From assembly GCF_954871325.1 (NCBI RefSeq), contig NC_088779.1, forward strand, positions 7,256,846-7,320,845: a DNA stretch of 64,000 nt, written 5' to 3'. The translations under genes and the position numbers were made by a program. The notes beneath the pieces are model-generated. The model did not search any database. It saw nothing but the letters and a program-made list of their open reading frames with translations, and was not told the origin of the DNA. This document shows positions 49,081-59,720 of the stretch, in pieces. Numbering within the stretch: the first letter of the stretch is position 1; the number at the start of each line of letters is the position of its first letter. The stretch comes from Gordionus sp. m RMFG-2023. Its lineage: Eukaryota > Nematomorpha > Gordioida > Chordodea > Parachordodidae.

Positions 49081-52000
49081 CAGATTAACCAAAAAAATTA
49101 ACTAATATCTATAAGCAATTATATATTTTATATTCTTCAATTGGCTCAAAAATTTTAAAAAGGCTTGAGTCTTGCACCTACCTAATGATGCCGCTTGATA
49201 TTTAACATTTCAATATAACTTTTAAATAAAATTATCATATTTAAAATCCTTCCCTGGATATTTTATATAAGTGAAAATTTAGAAATCATAGTTAGCAGTA
49301 TCCATGTCTACAGAGGCTTGGATTATTTTTTAAATATAAATAAGTAGAAAAAGTAAATACAATCATGTAAAAATGTTAAAACCCTGAATAAAATAGATTG
49401 GAATGTCTTAAGGGTGATTAAAAAATTGGGGTTAGAATGTAGAAGTTGGTCATACATAACTACTTAAATTTATATCAATATATATTTATTTAGGAATTGG
49501 GTAAAATTCAAAAGTAAAATGTAACCAAGTTTTGTTTTAAAATGAAACAAGGCACATAATTTTAAAATTTTTAGATAAATACAAAAAATGCAAATTTATT
49601 AAAAAGAGAGAAACACTGGACATAAAAATTTAAGTGTTGTAAAAGGATTAGAGAGTTTTATTATGCTTTCCTAACACACTTCACTTTTGATAAAGATTTA
49701 GCTTTCATTTTTAAATTTAAAAAATATTTCTTAATTTTTTATTAGTGGAATGAATATTTAATTTAATATAAAAAGATTTTTATAAATCCTTTGATATATA
49801 TAAATTTTATCTATTCATATCAAAAAATGTGTTATTATATTATGTTGTCATTTTATGTTAAGATTTTATTGAAGGTTTTTTTAAGCTCAGCAAATAATTA
49901 TAATTTTTAAAAAAAAATTATATTTTCTAAGAATTTTACGTAAAAAGAAAGCAAATATGTAAAATAATTCGTAAATATTTTATCATAATATAAAATTTTT
50001 TTTTACAAATTATAGAATATTCATATTATGATTTTATGAGTTGTTTCATCTTTGTTATTTTGATTTCCTTTTTTTTAGAAAGAAAGAAAGAAAGGGATAG
50101 GAAGTAGAGGGTAGGTAAGGGGGAAATAAATATTTAATTAAGAGATAAACATATTATCAATTAATTTAAGATTTTTATAAAGGAAACATAGCTCGATTTC
50201 CTTAAATATAAATTATGTAAAAAAACTAAAAATTTATATGATTTTTTTTAAATAGCATTATTTTTAGATTAAAATTTTTTTTTAAAGACTTCTTCTTCCA
50301 CTCAATATATTGGATATCAATATCATATTTTGCGACATATAATTCCAAAAATATTTTAAATGATCTAACAGGCACTATCAAAAAAAAGGAAAGGAGAGGA
50401 AAGGAAGATAAGAGAAATAAATGGATAGAAGAAAAAAGTTTTCATTGAAAATCCTGTCATGTAAACCCTGCAAGATGCAATAGTAAATATTTTTATTAAA
50501 ATATTATAATTTAGAGCATATATAACTTTAATATAAACCTAGTTCAAGAGATTTTTACTAACTTCATTTCAAAATTTTAATCTCAGAATAAGGCCTCACA
50601 TCCGGTAATTTAAAAATTTTAAATCATATTTTTATAGATATTTTCTGAACATGGAACAAATAGGGATTGATATTTTATGAGAAAATTTAACAATAAAACA
50701 ATTTCAAATTTTTGAATAATAAGTGTCCAAATTCCTGCTCTGAATTACAACCATATGAAAAATTATAATAATTTTAAATCATTAATTTAAGCCTTTATTC
50801 AAGATTTCTCTTATACATATTTTTTTAAATTGAACAATTTTAACTCATATCGCTATAATTAGATCAGGCAGGTGTACTATTACTTTCTTTGTATTTGCTG
50901 ATAATATTATTATAACTCTATGGTAAGCCAGCAGAGAGGCAAATGACCAATTAAAATCAGAAAATTTAACTAAAAGGGATTCGATGAAATGTTTTAATTT
51001 TAAATCGTAGGACTTGAGGGAATTATATTGGAACGCCCGGGGAGTTAAAGATGTGGAAGAAATTAGGTAAGAAAAAAACATTTTTTGGGTCAGGAAAAAA
51101 AACTGGAGCGTGGGATGAGGAAGATTCTTAAATTAAAAGGGTTTGAATCAAGTTGTTAAAATAATTTTGACAAAAGGAAGTTGGAAAGCTGATGGGAGAA
51201 CCTATGAAATAATTTTAAAGTCTAGGGGAGGGATAATATCCTTATTGATGAGGGATATCTCGCATTTTTTTATATTTAAGCTAAGACCAATTTTAGCTTC
51301 GATTTCAACGTACTCGATGGCCAACATAATATTGGGTAAAGATTCGTTAAAAGAGCCATCATCGAGATATCAAATTTAGGTCTAATTTGAAATCAGGCTT
51401 CAGATTTTTGATAAAATTATTAATACCTATAGTAAAGAGGAAATAACATAGTGGATTGCCTTCTAAATTATGGAAAATTCCCCAAATTTGAGTAACAAGA
51501 GAAATGAAGAGCAGGAATTAAGGAAATTCCAATATTCGAAATGTTTTCTAAAAAAGGATAAGAATGGGCTCATGAGTGCTTTTGAAAGCATTTCTGAAGT
51601 CTAACTTCCAGAAAACCTTATCCGCTTAAGTGTTTATAAAATTACGCTCAAGTCACTTTGTACCTATCTCTAACTCCAAAGCCTAACTGTGAGGGAAATA
51701 GGGAAAAACTGGCCTTAGAATAGATCCTGTTTATTATAACCTATGCGACTAATCGACGAAGAAATTACCCTAAGGCTATGTATTTAATAACCCCTTTCAA
51801 GCTTGGTCAATGAAACAAAACTTGCACCAAAAAAAATAGGGCGTATACAAGGAAGAATTTAGAGTATGAGGACATTATTATTTAATTCTGTCAATCATAT
51901 TAGTAAACGGCCAATAAAACCATTATCAAAGCATTGGATTTAATCAACAATATCTGGTGTGAATCTAGCTAAACTATCTGTCGTCCCTCTTTTTAAGGAT

Positions 52001-52440
52001 TTCAAGCACGTAAGAACCCCAACACAGGTAAAGGGAATAGGATATGCATGCGAGTAAATGCTAGAGGGAACGCCTATTTAATTTAAAAAATAGTAGCATT
52101 GATAGGACAAATAATATCATCAGAAGTCAAAATTCGAGCAGCATTTAAATTTGATCATTTGTAATCAATAAAACCTTAATTTATTTGAAAAAAAACATTT
52201 AAAACAATAGAACCGGGTCAAATTTAGATTTTGATTTGAAATTTATTATTTGTGAATCGAAAGCACTATAAATGTTTCTGAAAATACAATTTAAATAAAA
52301 TGGCGTTCCTTGATTTTCAATAGGTTTAAACAAAAATATAAACTAATATCTATAAGCAATTATATATTTTAAATTCTTCAGTTGGCCCAAAAATTTTCAA
52401 AAGGCTTGGACCCTGCATCTTCCTAACGATGCCTTAACAT
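49081..52440. repeat. Family R unit, copy 1 (about 3.2 kb)
   Basis: The junction sequence (ACTAATATCTATAAGCAATT ... CACCTACCTAATGATGCC) occurs at 49081-49210 and again at 52325-52440 in the same orientation, giving a unit of 3,244 bases. The same order of modules (TCCATGTCTACAGA, TTTCCTAACACACTTCAC, CCTGTCATGTA, CATGGAACAAATAGGGATTG, reverse transcriptase) is found at 57480-59720 and 59605-61060. Junction repeats at both ends suggest tandem duplication. Confidence 0.75.
50835..52030 (-). pseudogene. Reverse transcriptase in family R, copy 1
   Basis: On the minus strand, from 52030 downwards: FKRGTTDSL (N-terminal region), CIRPIFFGASFVSLTK (51803-51850), ADKVFWKLDFRNAFKS (about 51590-51640, the KLDFRNAF motif that opens the palm), NPLCYFLFTIGINNFIKNL (about 51420-51480), then YLDDGSFNES (51339-51368) with IEAKIGLSLNIKKCEISLIN, and a terminal region VPI...FPQVLRFKIKTFHRI. 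The order matches a non-LTR reverse transcriptase and the YLDDG box matches the copy at 39690. Interrupted many times. The plus-strand frame 51143-51379 is its shadow. Confidence 0.8.
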
Positions 52441-53097
52441 CATCATTCCAACCTCATAAAATTGAATCCAGCAATATAATACAGAATGTTATAAATGAAA
52501 ACTTATTTGAATCTTAACAACAATTATGTACAAACAATAAATCAGGTGTATTTTCTCAAAATCAAACATGATTCTTCAAGAGGCTTCAATTCCAAAGAAA
52601 GGGATAATCTAACTTCAAACATTAATATTCAAAAGTCTTTCTTCTCAATCCACCCAATTTAGACTCAAGGATTGCCTCCCTTTTTTTCACCAGAAGTTAC
52701 CTCATCTTACTTTCTTATTTTTTTCAAAACTTATTTTTAAAACTTATTAAACAACTTTTTTTTAAAATAACTTTTAACCTTCAATTAGTTCAACACCTAA
52801 AATATACCAATAAATTTACATATAGACTTTTTAATATTTAACATTACAACCAATTTAACACTTATATTATACATTCACATGAATTTCCATATTAATTTTT
52901 GTATTTTGTAAATACAGATACAATTATTTTCGGCTCTATGACGATTTTGACAGAAATTGATCCAACCACCCCCTGGTCTTCCCTGCCTACCCTGTGAATA
53001 TTAGACAGTACTCTAGTGATCTTTTAACTAAACTTAATTTTGGTAAGGCGATAGTTTGATGGGTATTGTTTTATTTTTTGTTATTATTTGCATTTAA
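52441..53097. other. Spacer, nothing recognised
   Basis: AT-rich with some C-rich patches (52640-52700). No supported gene or repeat. Confidence 0.45.
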
Positions 53098-53671
53098 AAT
53101 CATTAATTGAGTGCGTTTTATTAAATTTAAAAATCTGATTTTGACAGAAATGCACCTGAATAAGTGTAGAATACCCACCCTTAATGTTGCGCAATCGGTT
53201 AATTTTAGGCAATTCCAAAACGGTAGCCAAGTTTTTAGGTTAAAAAATTGGCTAAGCATAATTAGGCTTAGCATAAAAATAGGTGAAAACTAATTATTCA
53301 AAAATTAGGCATCTGCTAAGGAGCTCTGTTAATCGCTCGTCATATATCGTTACATAATAAATATATAAAATAATTTTAATAAAGGTTAGGCTTAGTGTTG
53401 CGTAACGCTGACGGGCGATTAGCCTAGCTCACAGTCCCTACATTTTGTCTAATTAGTTTCAGGCGATTTTTCGGTTAAGCCAAATTATGTTTAGCTGATT
53501 TTTTGGCTACTAACACTATTTACAAATTTCAGATTAATGTAAATTAAAATTTCTTAAGAGGTTCAATATAAGATCTTCTGAAATTTATATGGTGGGTATT
53601 CTACACATATTATAATGCATTTTCGGCAAAATCAGATTTAAAATTTAATAAAACGTGCTCAATTTATGGTT
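53098..53671. repeat. Palindromic MITE with a nested inner palindrome
   Basis: Arms of about 200 bases: TTGAGTGCGTTTTATTAAAT and GTGTAGAATACCCACC on the left, their complements at 53595-53665 on the right. Within the loop a second inverted pair, AATCGCTCGTCA...CGTTAC (53331-53353) and GTAACGCTGACGGGCGATT (53402-53420), forms an independent hairpin. The two overlapping open frames (53071-53293) lie in the left arm and are not genes. Confidence 0.75.
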
Positions 53672-53805
53672 TAAAAAAATAGAACAAAATAAAATTATTA
53701 AATACAAAAAAATTTTGGCGCAATCGTATGAAATTCCTAGGGTAGATTCTCTTCGGAATTGGTAAAATCAATTTATTAGGGAAATTATAAAAGCGCCCTA
53801 TAAAT

Positions 53806-53964
53806 CAGAGACCTACAGGCCCGACCTTAAACCCGGGCCGTATTTTAATTTTTTTAAATATACCCGGGCCGAGCCTAAAATTTTATTTTTTTAAATACAC
53901 GGGCCGGGTCAAAAAAAGCTTTTTTTAAAAAACTCGGGCCGGGCCATAAAAATAATGCACAAAG
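53806..53964. mobile_element. GC-rich hAT-like MITE, copy 2
   Basis: Begins CAGAGACCTACAGGCCCGAC and ends GGGCCATAAAAATAATGCAC plus AAAG, with internal CCCGGGCCG units separated by AT tracts. Same ends as 18729-18929. No clear target duplication. Confidence 0.65.
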
Positions 53965-54268
53965 CAACTAAATATTGACAAAATTTTCTAGAACAATTGG
54001 CGTAAGGCTGGCTTTGTTGCTAATAGTTTTTTTTAAATGGTTACTCTACTAGTTAAAGGAGCACTAATAGAAACTGATAAAGAAGGAAACTTTTTATAAT
54101 TTTAGCTACTACTTCTAATTGTTAAGCGTATTTTAAAAAAATAACAATAGGAAACTCAAATATTATCATAATTATTCATAAGCAATACAAATCAGGAACG
54201 TGAATAATTTTTTTATTTTTTCCCTTTTTTTATTCAAGGGTTCCGAGAATTTATATGACGGCATATGG
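53965..54268. other. Spacer, nothing recognised
   Basis: No supported feature. Confidence 0.4.
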
Positions 54269-54758
54269 CTTGTTTTTTTGAGAAAATTTATTTCTAAAAT
54301 AATACTTAATTCATTTTCTATAAAATCATTCTCTATAAATTCTATAAAATATTCTCTACCCTTCTCTATAAAATAATTCTATCTAAAACAATTCTCTGTA
54401 AAATATTCTCTATAAAATAATTCTCTGTATCACAATTCTCTGTAAAATATTCTCTATAAAATCATTCTCTATAAACGACATTCTACATAATTGTTTTCTC
54501 TTTAAAAGTTTCTCTATAAAATCATTCTCTATAAACGAGATTCTCTATAAAATCATTCTCTATAAATGAGATTCTCTATAAACGACATTCTCTATAATTG
54601 TTTTCTCTTTAAAAGTTTCTATATAAAATAAATTCTCTATAAAATTATTCTCTATAAACGATATTCTTTATAAACGACATTCTCTACAATTGTTTTCTCT
54701 ATAAAAGTTTCTCTATATTTGCATTCTCTAAAAAAGTTCTCTGTAAAGACGGGATACC
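54269..54758 (+). mobile_element. Lone MULE terminal repeat (right-end type)
   Basis: Made of TTCTCTATAAAATCA-type 15-bp units like the terminal repeats at 61164-61480 and 63000-63482, and ends TCTCTGTAAAGACGGGATACC, matching the right terminus GACGCGATACC at 63472-63482. The left partner and transposase are absent. It is set in the TTTCCTAACACAC module of family R. Confidence 0.75.
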
Positions 54759-55550
54759 GGTTTAAAAAGAGTTGTATTTATGTTTTCCTAACACACACTT
54801 TTGATAAAGATTTAGCTTCCATTTTAAAATTTAAAAAATATTACTTGAATTTTTTATTAGTGGAATGAATTTTTAAATTAATATAAAAAGGCTTTAATTA
54901 ATTTTTTATGTTATATTAATCGGAAAATTTATCGTAAAAAATGGCTCGATATTAAACAAATTGATAGAAAAATTAATTTTAAAAAAGAATCTTAAGAAAA
55001 TTTTCTATAAAAATATTATTATACTTACCCTGGCAATCGCTGAAATTGAGTGACAATATGAATATAAATAATGTAGCAATTATATTCATATTTTTATAAA
55101 ATTAATAATCAATAAAATGATTTATAAAATAAAAATGTTTTAATAAAGGAAAATAAAAAACAATCAATTAGAAAGTCAAGATTTTAAAATATAATTTTTT
55201 TTAATGGAGCTTTGAATGAGATATGCAATATATATATTAAAATATCCTTTAGAAATATTATTATTTAATTTTTTAAATAATTTATTTACTTTTTACTGCA
55301 AGCTTCAAAATTATTTTATATTGCTGCTTTTTTCAGGAAGGAAGGTGGGGGGGGGGTGTTTTTTATTTGATTTTTTTTTAATTATTATTTTATATAATAT
55401 TTTTTATATTTATTTTTTGTTATTGGATTGGTTCCTTTTCTGATTGATAATATCTAATTTTTTTTAAATAAATATATTAGAAATTTTTTATATATCTAAA
55501 TATAAATATTATCACTTAGGTGTGTTTAAATTTTAAACATATTTAGACCT
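54759..55550. repeat. Family R fragment
   Basis: 54775-55215 aligns with 60185-60640 (GTTTTCCTAACACAC, then ATGGCTCG, AATTAGAAAGTCAA, TTAATGGAGCTTTGA). 55216-55443 is an open frame, but it is hydrophobic translation of AT-rich DNA with a run of 10 G (55347-55356) and is not called. Confidence 0.6.
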
Positions 55551-55559
55551 TTACTTTTC

Positions 55560-56690
55560 AGTTTCGATTATCATTTAGATCTTTAATTCTTAGTTAATAT
55601 TATTATTGAATATATATTATTCCTTCCATGCAACTTTTTATTATTTTCTTTTTAAATTAGATTATTTTTTGTATATATTCAAAATGATAAAGAAACTTAT
55701 GAATTTTGTCTAAACAGCCAGAGTAACAAGAATAGAACATACTCACCTGAGTATGGACTTGTTCCCTATAAAAGTCTCGATTAATACAAATTATCTGGCT
55801 GGAATAGTCCAAATGATATCAAGGGAAAGGATGCTTCTGGGTCATTTATAGGAAAAATATTTTTAACTCAAAAGACTTTTTCTTAATGTTCGATATTATT
55901 GATTTAAAAGCTTATGAATTAATAAGAAGATATATAGGCTTCGGAAAATTTAAAGAATGATTTAGGACTTGCGAAAAAAAAATATATTATTATTTTAATG
56001 AATAATATGAGTCTGTTTTATTTGATGCGGGCAAGAAATTTTTGCATCATCCACAAAATAAATTCCTATAAAATGTCATTGGGCATTGAGCTTATGTCTT
56101 GACACAAGCGAAGAAATAATACCTCTTTGATGAAAAGGGGAAAAATTAGAAATAATACTAAACTAATAAATTATGAAATGAATTTGAATATGGATGATTT
56201 TTGGGTTTATATTGAAAACTATCGAGTAATGGGTGACTCATTTTCTAAAACTTTTGAAGAAGCGGAGTTGGGTTTGAAGAAAAAATTGGACTTTCCCCCT
56301 AAATCCATTTTTGCAAATTTAACAATTTAATAGGATCAGGCAGGTCTGGTCAATTCTTTTTTATTTGCTGATACAATTTTAATTAAACTAATAATGTTAA
56401 TCAACATTTGAATAAATTAATTAATGAGCGAGCTATCGTTTAAAAACTTTAATAAAATACGTTTCATTTGAATAAATTAATTAAGCTAGGTTTGTATTCC
56501 GATCCTTGTTTAGTTTCATAAATTCAAAACTAACTACATCTAAAGATGATATTTAAAGTCATATTTTATTTTAAAACAATGAACCACAAGATCTATAATA
56601 TCCCCCTCCCACCAAAAAAAAATGTTATCTTTGAACTATAAAAGTAAATAAAAAGGATAAAAACATTGAGAAGAACAAAATATATTATTT
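55560..56690 (+). repeat. Repeat segment Q, copy 2
   Basis: Second copy of 47640-48620, with a small insertion at 55970-56100 not present in copy 1 and a duplicated piece near 56400-56480. It contains the second copy of the unknown frame (56127-56330). Confidence 0.7.
56127..56330 (+). pseudogene. Unknown conserved ORF in segment Q, copy 2
   Basis: 67 codons, KIRNNTKLINYEMNLNMDDF, WVYIENYRVMGDSFSKTFEE, ending in TAA at 56328-56330. Compared with the copy at 47996-48250 the frame is kept, including a seven-codon difference, while flanks have frame-breaking indels. No domain recognised. Confidence 0.4.
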
Positions 56691-57479
56691 TAAATATTTT
56701 TTTATATATAATTTGATATTCTAAAATCTTTGAATTAAAAAGGTTTTTTTAAAATCCATTGCTGTCACAAAATTGGAAATATTCTACTAGTAATTTAACT
56801 TAATATTTTTTAGAATTATCACCCACATCAACATATATAATTTTACATCCGGCAGTGCATGAGGTCGTTTGGAATTAATATTCAAAAATATATAGGAAAA
56901 AATAATAAATTTAATAAATTTTAAACCACAATTTCTATATAAATAAACTTGTACATATGGATTGACATCAAACCTATCACAACTTGAAAATGATATATTT
57001 TATTTTCCCAAAACCAGTGTTTACTTGATTCCAGTATTCCTTTGTGTATATAAGATAAGGCAAATAGAGCATTTTTTATATCAGATACCACAAATATTTT
57101 TGTATATATAGATATTTTTCTTAGATTGGACCTACAAGACCATGCCCTACACTAATTTTGTTTAAATAAACGAATTTTAATAATATCGTCAAGATGGATA
57201 TGACAAGTCTTTTCAGATTTTTTTTAAAAAAAGTTTAATTCTGGAATTTTTACGCAAAAAATTTTTGTTACAAAATAATCAAAACGATTAAAAAAATGAT
57301 TTTAAACTTATAAAAAATTTTTGATCATCTTAAGATAAATTCCAATTTTATGATCTTCAAATGATTTTTCCTCCAAAATGAGCAAAAAAAAATCTTCAAT
57401 AATTTTTAACTCTGAAAAAAATCCTTTGATATACATATAATCAGAAAATCTTTTATTATATTATATTTTTATTTTACGT
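56691..57479. other. AT-rich spacer, nothing recognised
   Basis: No gene, border or repeat partner that I can support. Confidence 0.45.
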
Positions 57480-59720
57480 TAAGATTTTGTTGAAGGCATT
57501 TTTAAAGATCAGCAAATAATATTAAAAAAAAATTATATATTCTAAGAATATTACGTAAAAAGAAAGCAAATATGTAAAATAATCATAATATTAATATATT
57601 TTTTAAAAATTATAGAATATTCATATGATTGAGTAAAAGGGTTCATCTTTGTTATTTTGTTTTATTTTATTTTTTTAGAAAGATGGAAAAAAAAGAATAG
57701 GAAGTAGAGGGTAGGTAAGGGGGAAATAAATATTTAATTAAGAAATAAACATATTATCAATTTATTTAAGATTTTTATAAAGTAAACATAGCACGATTTC
57801 TTTAATTATTTATTAATTATGCAAAAAACTAAAAATTTATATAAAAATTCATATATTTTTTTAAATAGCAATATTTTTAATGTAAAATTTTTTTTAATGA
57901 CTTCTACTCAATATTTGGATATATTTCAAAATCATATTTAGAGACATATAATTAAAAAAATATTTTAAATGATCGCGAAAAAGGAAGAGTAAGTTTTCAT
58001 TGAAAATCCAGTCATGTAGGATGTGCATACAACAGTCAATAGAACATAAACATTTTTATTAAAATATTATAATTGAGCATATATAACCTTTAACCTAGTT
58101 CTAGAGATTTGTTCTTCAATTCAAAATTTTAATCTCCGAATAAGGCATTACATCCAGTAGGTTTAAAATTTTAAAATTTTATTTATATATATATTCTGAA
58201 CATGGAACAAATAGGGATTGATATTTTATGAGAATTTTAAATTTTGAATTATAAGTGCCAATTCCTTGCTGAATTTACAACCAACATATGAAAAATTATA
58301 ACAATCTTAAATTATAATTTAAACCTTTATTCAAGATTATCCCTTATGCCCATTTTTTAAAATTGAACAATATTATCCAATATCGCTGAGATTGGATCAG
58401 GGAGGTAAGGTAATGTCATTTGTATTTGCTGATAAAACTTTATTATAATTCCATGGTAAGCCAGCAGAGAGGCAACCAATTAAAATCAGAAAACTTTAAC
58501 TAAAAGGGATTCGATGAAATGTTTTAATTTTAAGTCGTATTATCGAAAAAAAATAAAAATGCCCTTTACTCTCAACCCTTCCCTCTCAATAATATAACTT
58601 AACAATCGAAAAAAATCCCTTAAATAATATTAAATAAATATAATAAACATTACTACAAGTCCACTTTATTTATGCACATAGAACATTATATTTCATAAAC
58701 ATATTAAATCTTCCCCAATCAATCCCGTCTTCATCCAATATGTCTTCTTCCATCCAAATCGCAAACAAAGAAACTTTTATTGTTCTTTTCTAAAAAAACC
58801 CATGTGATGATTTCGTTTTCCTCCCATCCACCAGGAAAACTAATTCCCCTGTCAGAAAATAACTGACATTTGATGTATTATATTAAATTTATTTCTTCTT
58901 TTTTTCAACAGCTACAACAGGACTTAAGGAGGGAATTATATTGGAGCGTCCGGTGAGTCAAAGATGTACAAGAAATTAGGTAATAAAAAAAATATTTTTT
59001 GGTGAGGAAAAAAATTTATAGCGTGGGATGATGAGGAAGATTCTTTAATTTAAAGGGATTGATTCAAGTAGTTAAAATAATTCTGACAAATGGAAGTTGT
59101 AAAACTAACCCCCCTATCAAGTTTGGTCAATGAAACAATACGTGCACCAAAAAGAATTGGGCGTATACAAAGAAAAATTTCGAGTATGTTTCACAATTCT
59201 GTCAATCATATAAATAAACGGCCGATAAAACCATTATCAAAGCATTGGATTTAATCAACAAATAATACGACCAAACTATCTGTCGTCCCTCTTTTAAACA
59301 ACTTCAAGCATTTAAGAACTTTATCACAGGTAAAGGGAATAGGAGATGCAAGCGAGTAAATATTAGGAAGGTATGCCTATTGAGTTTAAAAATAGTAGCA
59401 TTGATAGGAAAATATTATCAGAAGTCAAAATTCGAGCAACACTGCTAATATATCTTTTATTGTAAATTTTAATTGTTTGTAAAAATTTATTCATTTGGAA
59501 GAACATAGATTGAAAACAAAATTTAGATTTTGATTTCAAATTTATTATTTGTGAATTCGAAAGCACTATTTAAATAAAATGACGTTCTTTTATTTTCAAT
59601 CGGATTAACCAAAAAAATAAACTAATATCTATAAGCAATTATATATTTTAAATTCCTCATGTGGTCCAAAATTTTTCAAAAGGCTTATGCCCTGCACCTT
59701 CCTAATGATGCCGCTGATAT
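57480..59720. repeat. Family R unit, copy 2
   Basis: Corresponds to 49850-52440 (shared GAAGTAGAGGGTAGGTAAGG; CATGGAACAAATAGGGATTG; AAGCCAGCAGAGAGGCAA). Relative to copy 1 it has an insertion at about 58541-58919 and lacks about 650 bases of the reverse transcriptase (the part matching 51140-51780). Confidence 0.75.
58350..59360 (-). pseudogene. Reverse transcriptase in family R, copy 2 (deleted)
   Basis: The minus strand from 59350 reads SLASPIPFTCDKVLKCLKLF, KRGTTDSLVVLFVD, IQCFDNGFIGRLFI, then CIRPILFGARIVSLTKLDRG (59100-59160), clearer than in copy 1. The segment with the YLDDG box is deleted at about 59095. The remainder (58925-59090) matches the post-palm region of copy 1. The minus frame 59363-59566 lies just upstream and has no motif. 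Confidence 0.7.

Noticed and set aside
51000-51379. Myb/SANT-like reading on the plus strand (AWDEEDS followed by GSWKADGRTYE)
   Set aside because: The minus strand of the same interval carries the ordered reverse transcriptase blocks including YLDDG and KKCEIS, which explain the region fully; the Myb likeness is a shadow.
55216-55443. Hydrophobic 75-codon frame that could pass for a membrane protein
   Set aside because: It is the translation of AT-rich DNA with a G-run, and the family R relatives do not keep the frame.
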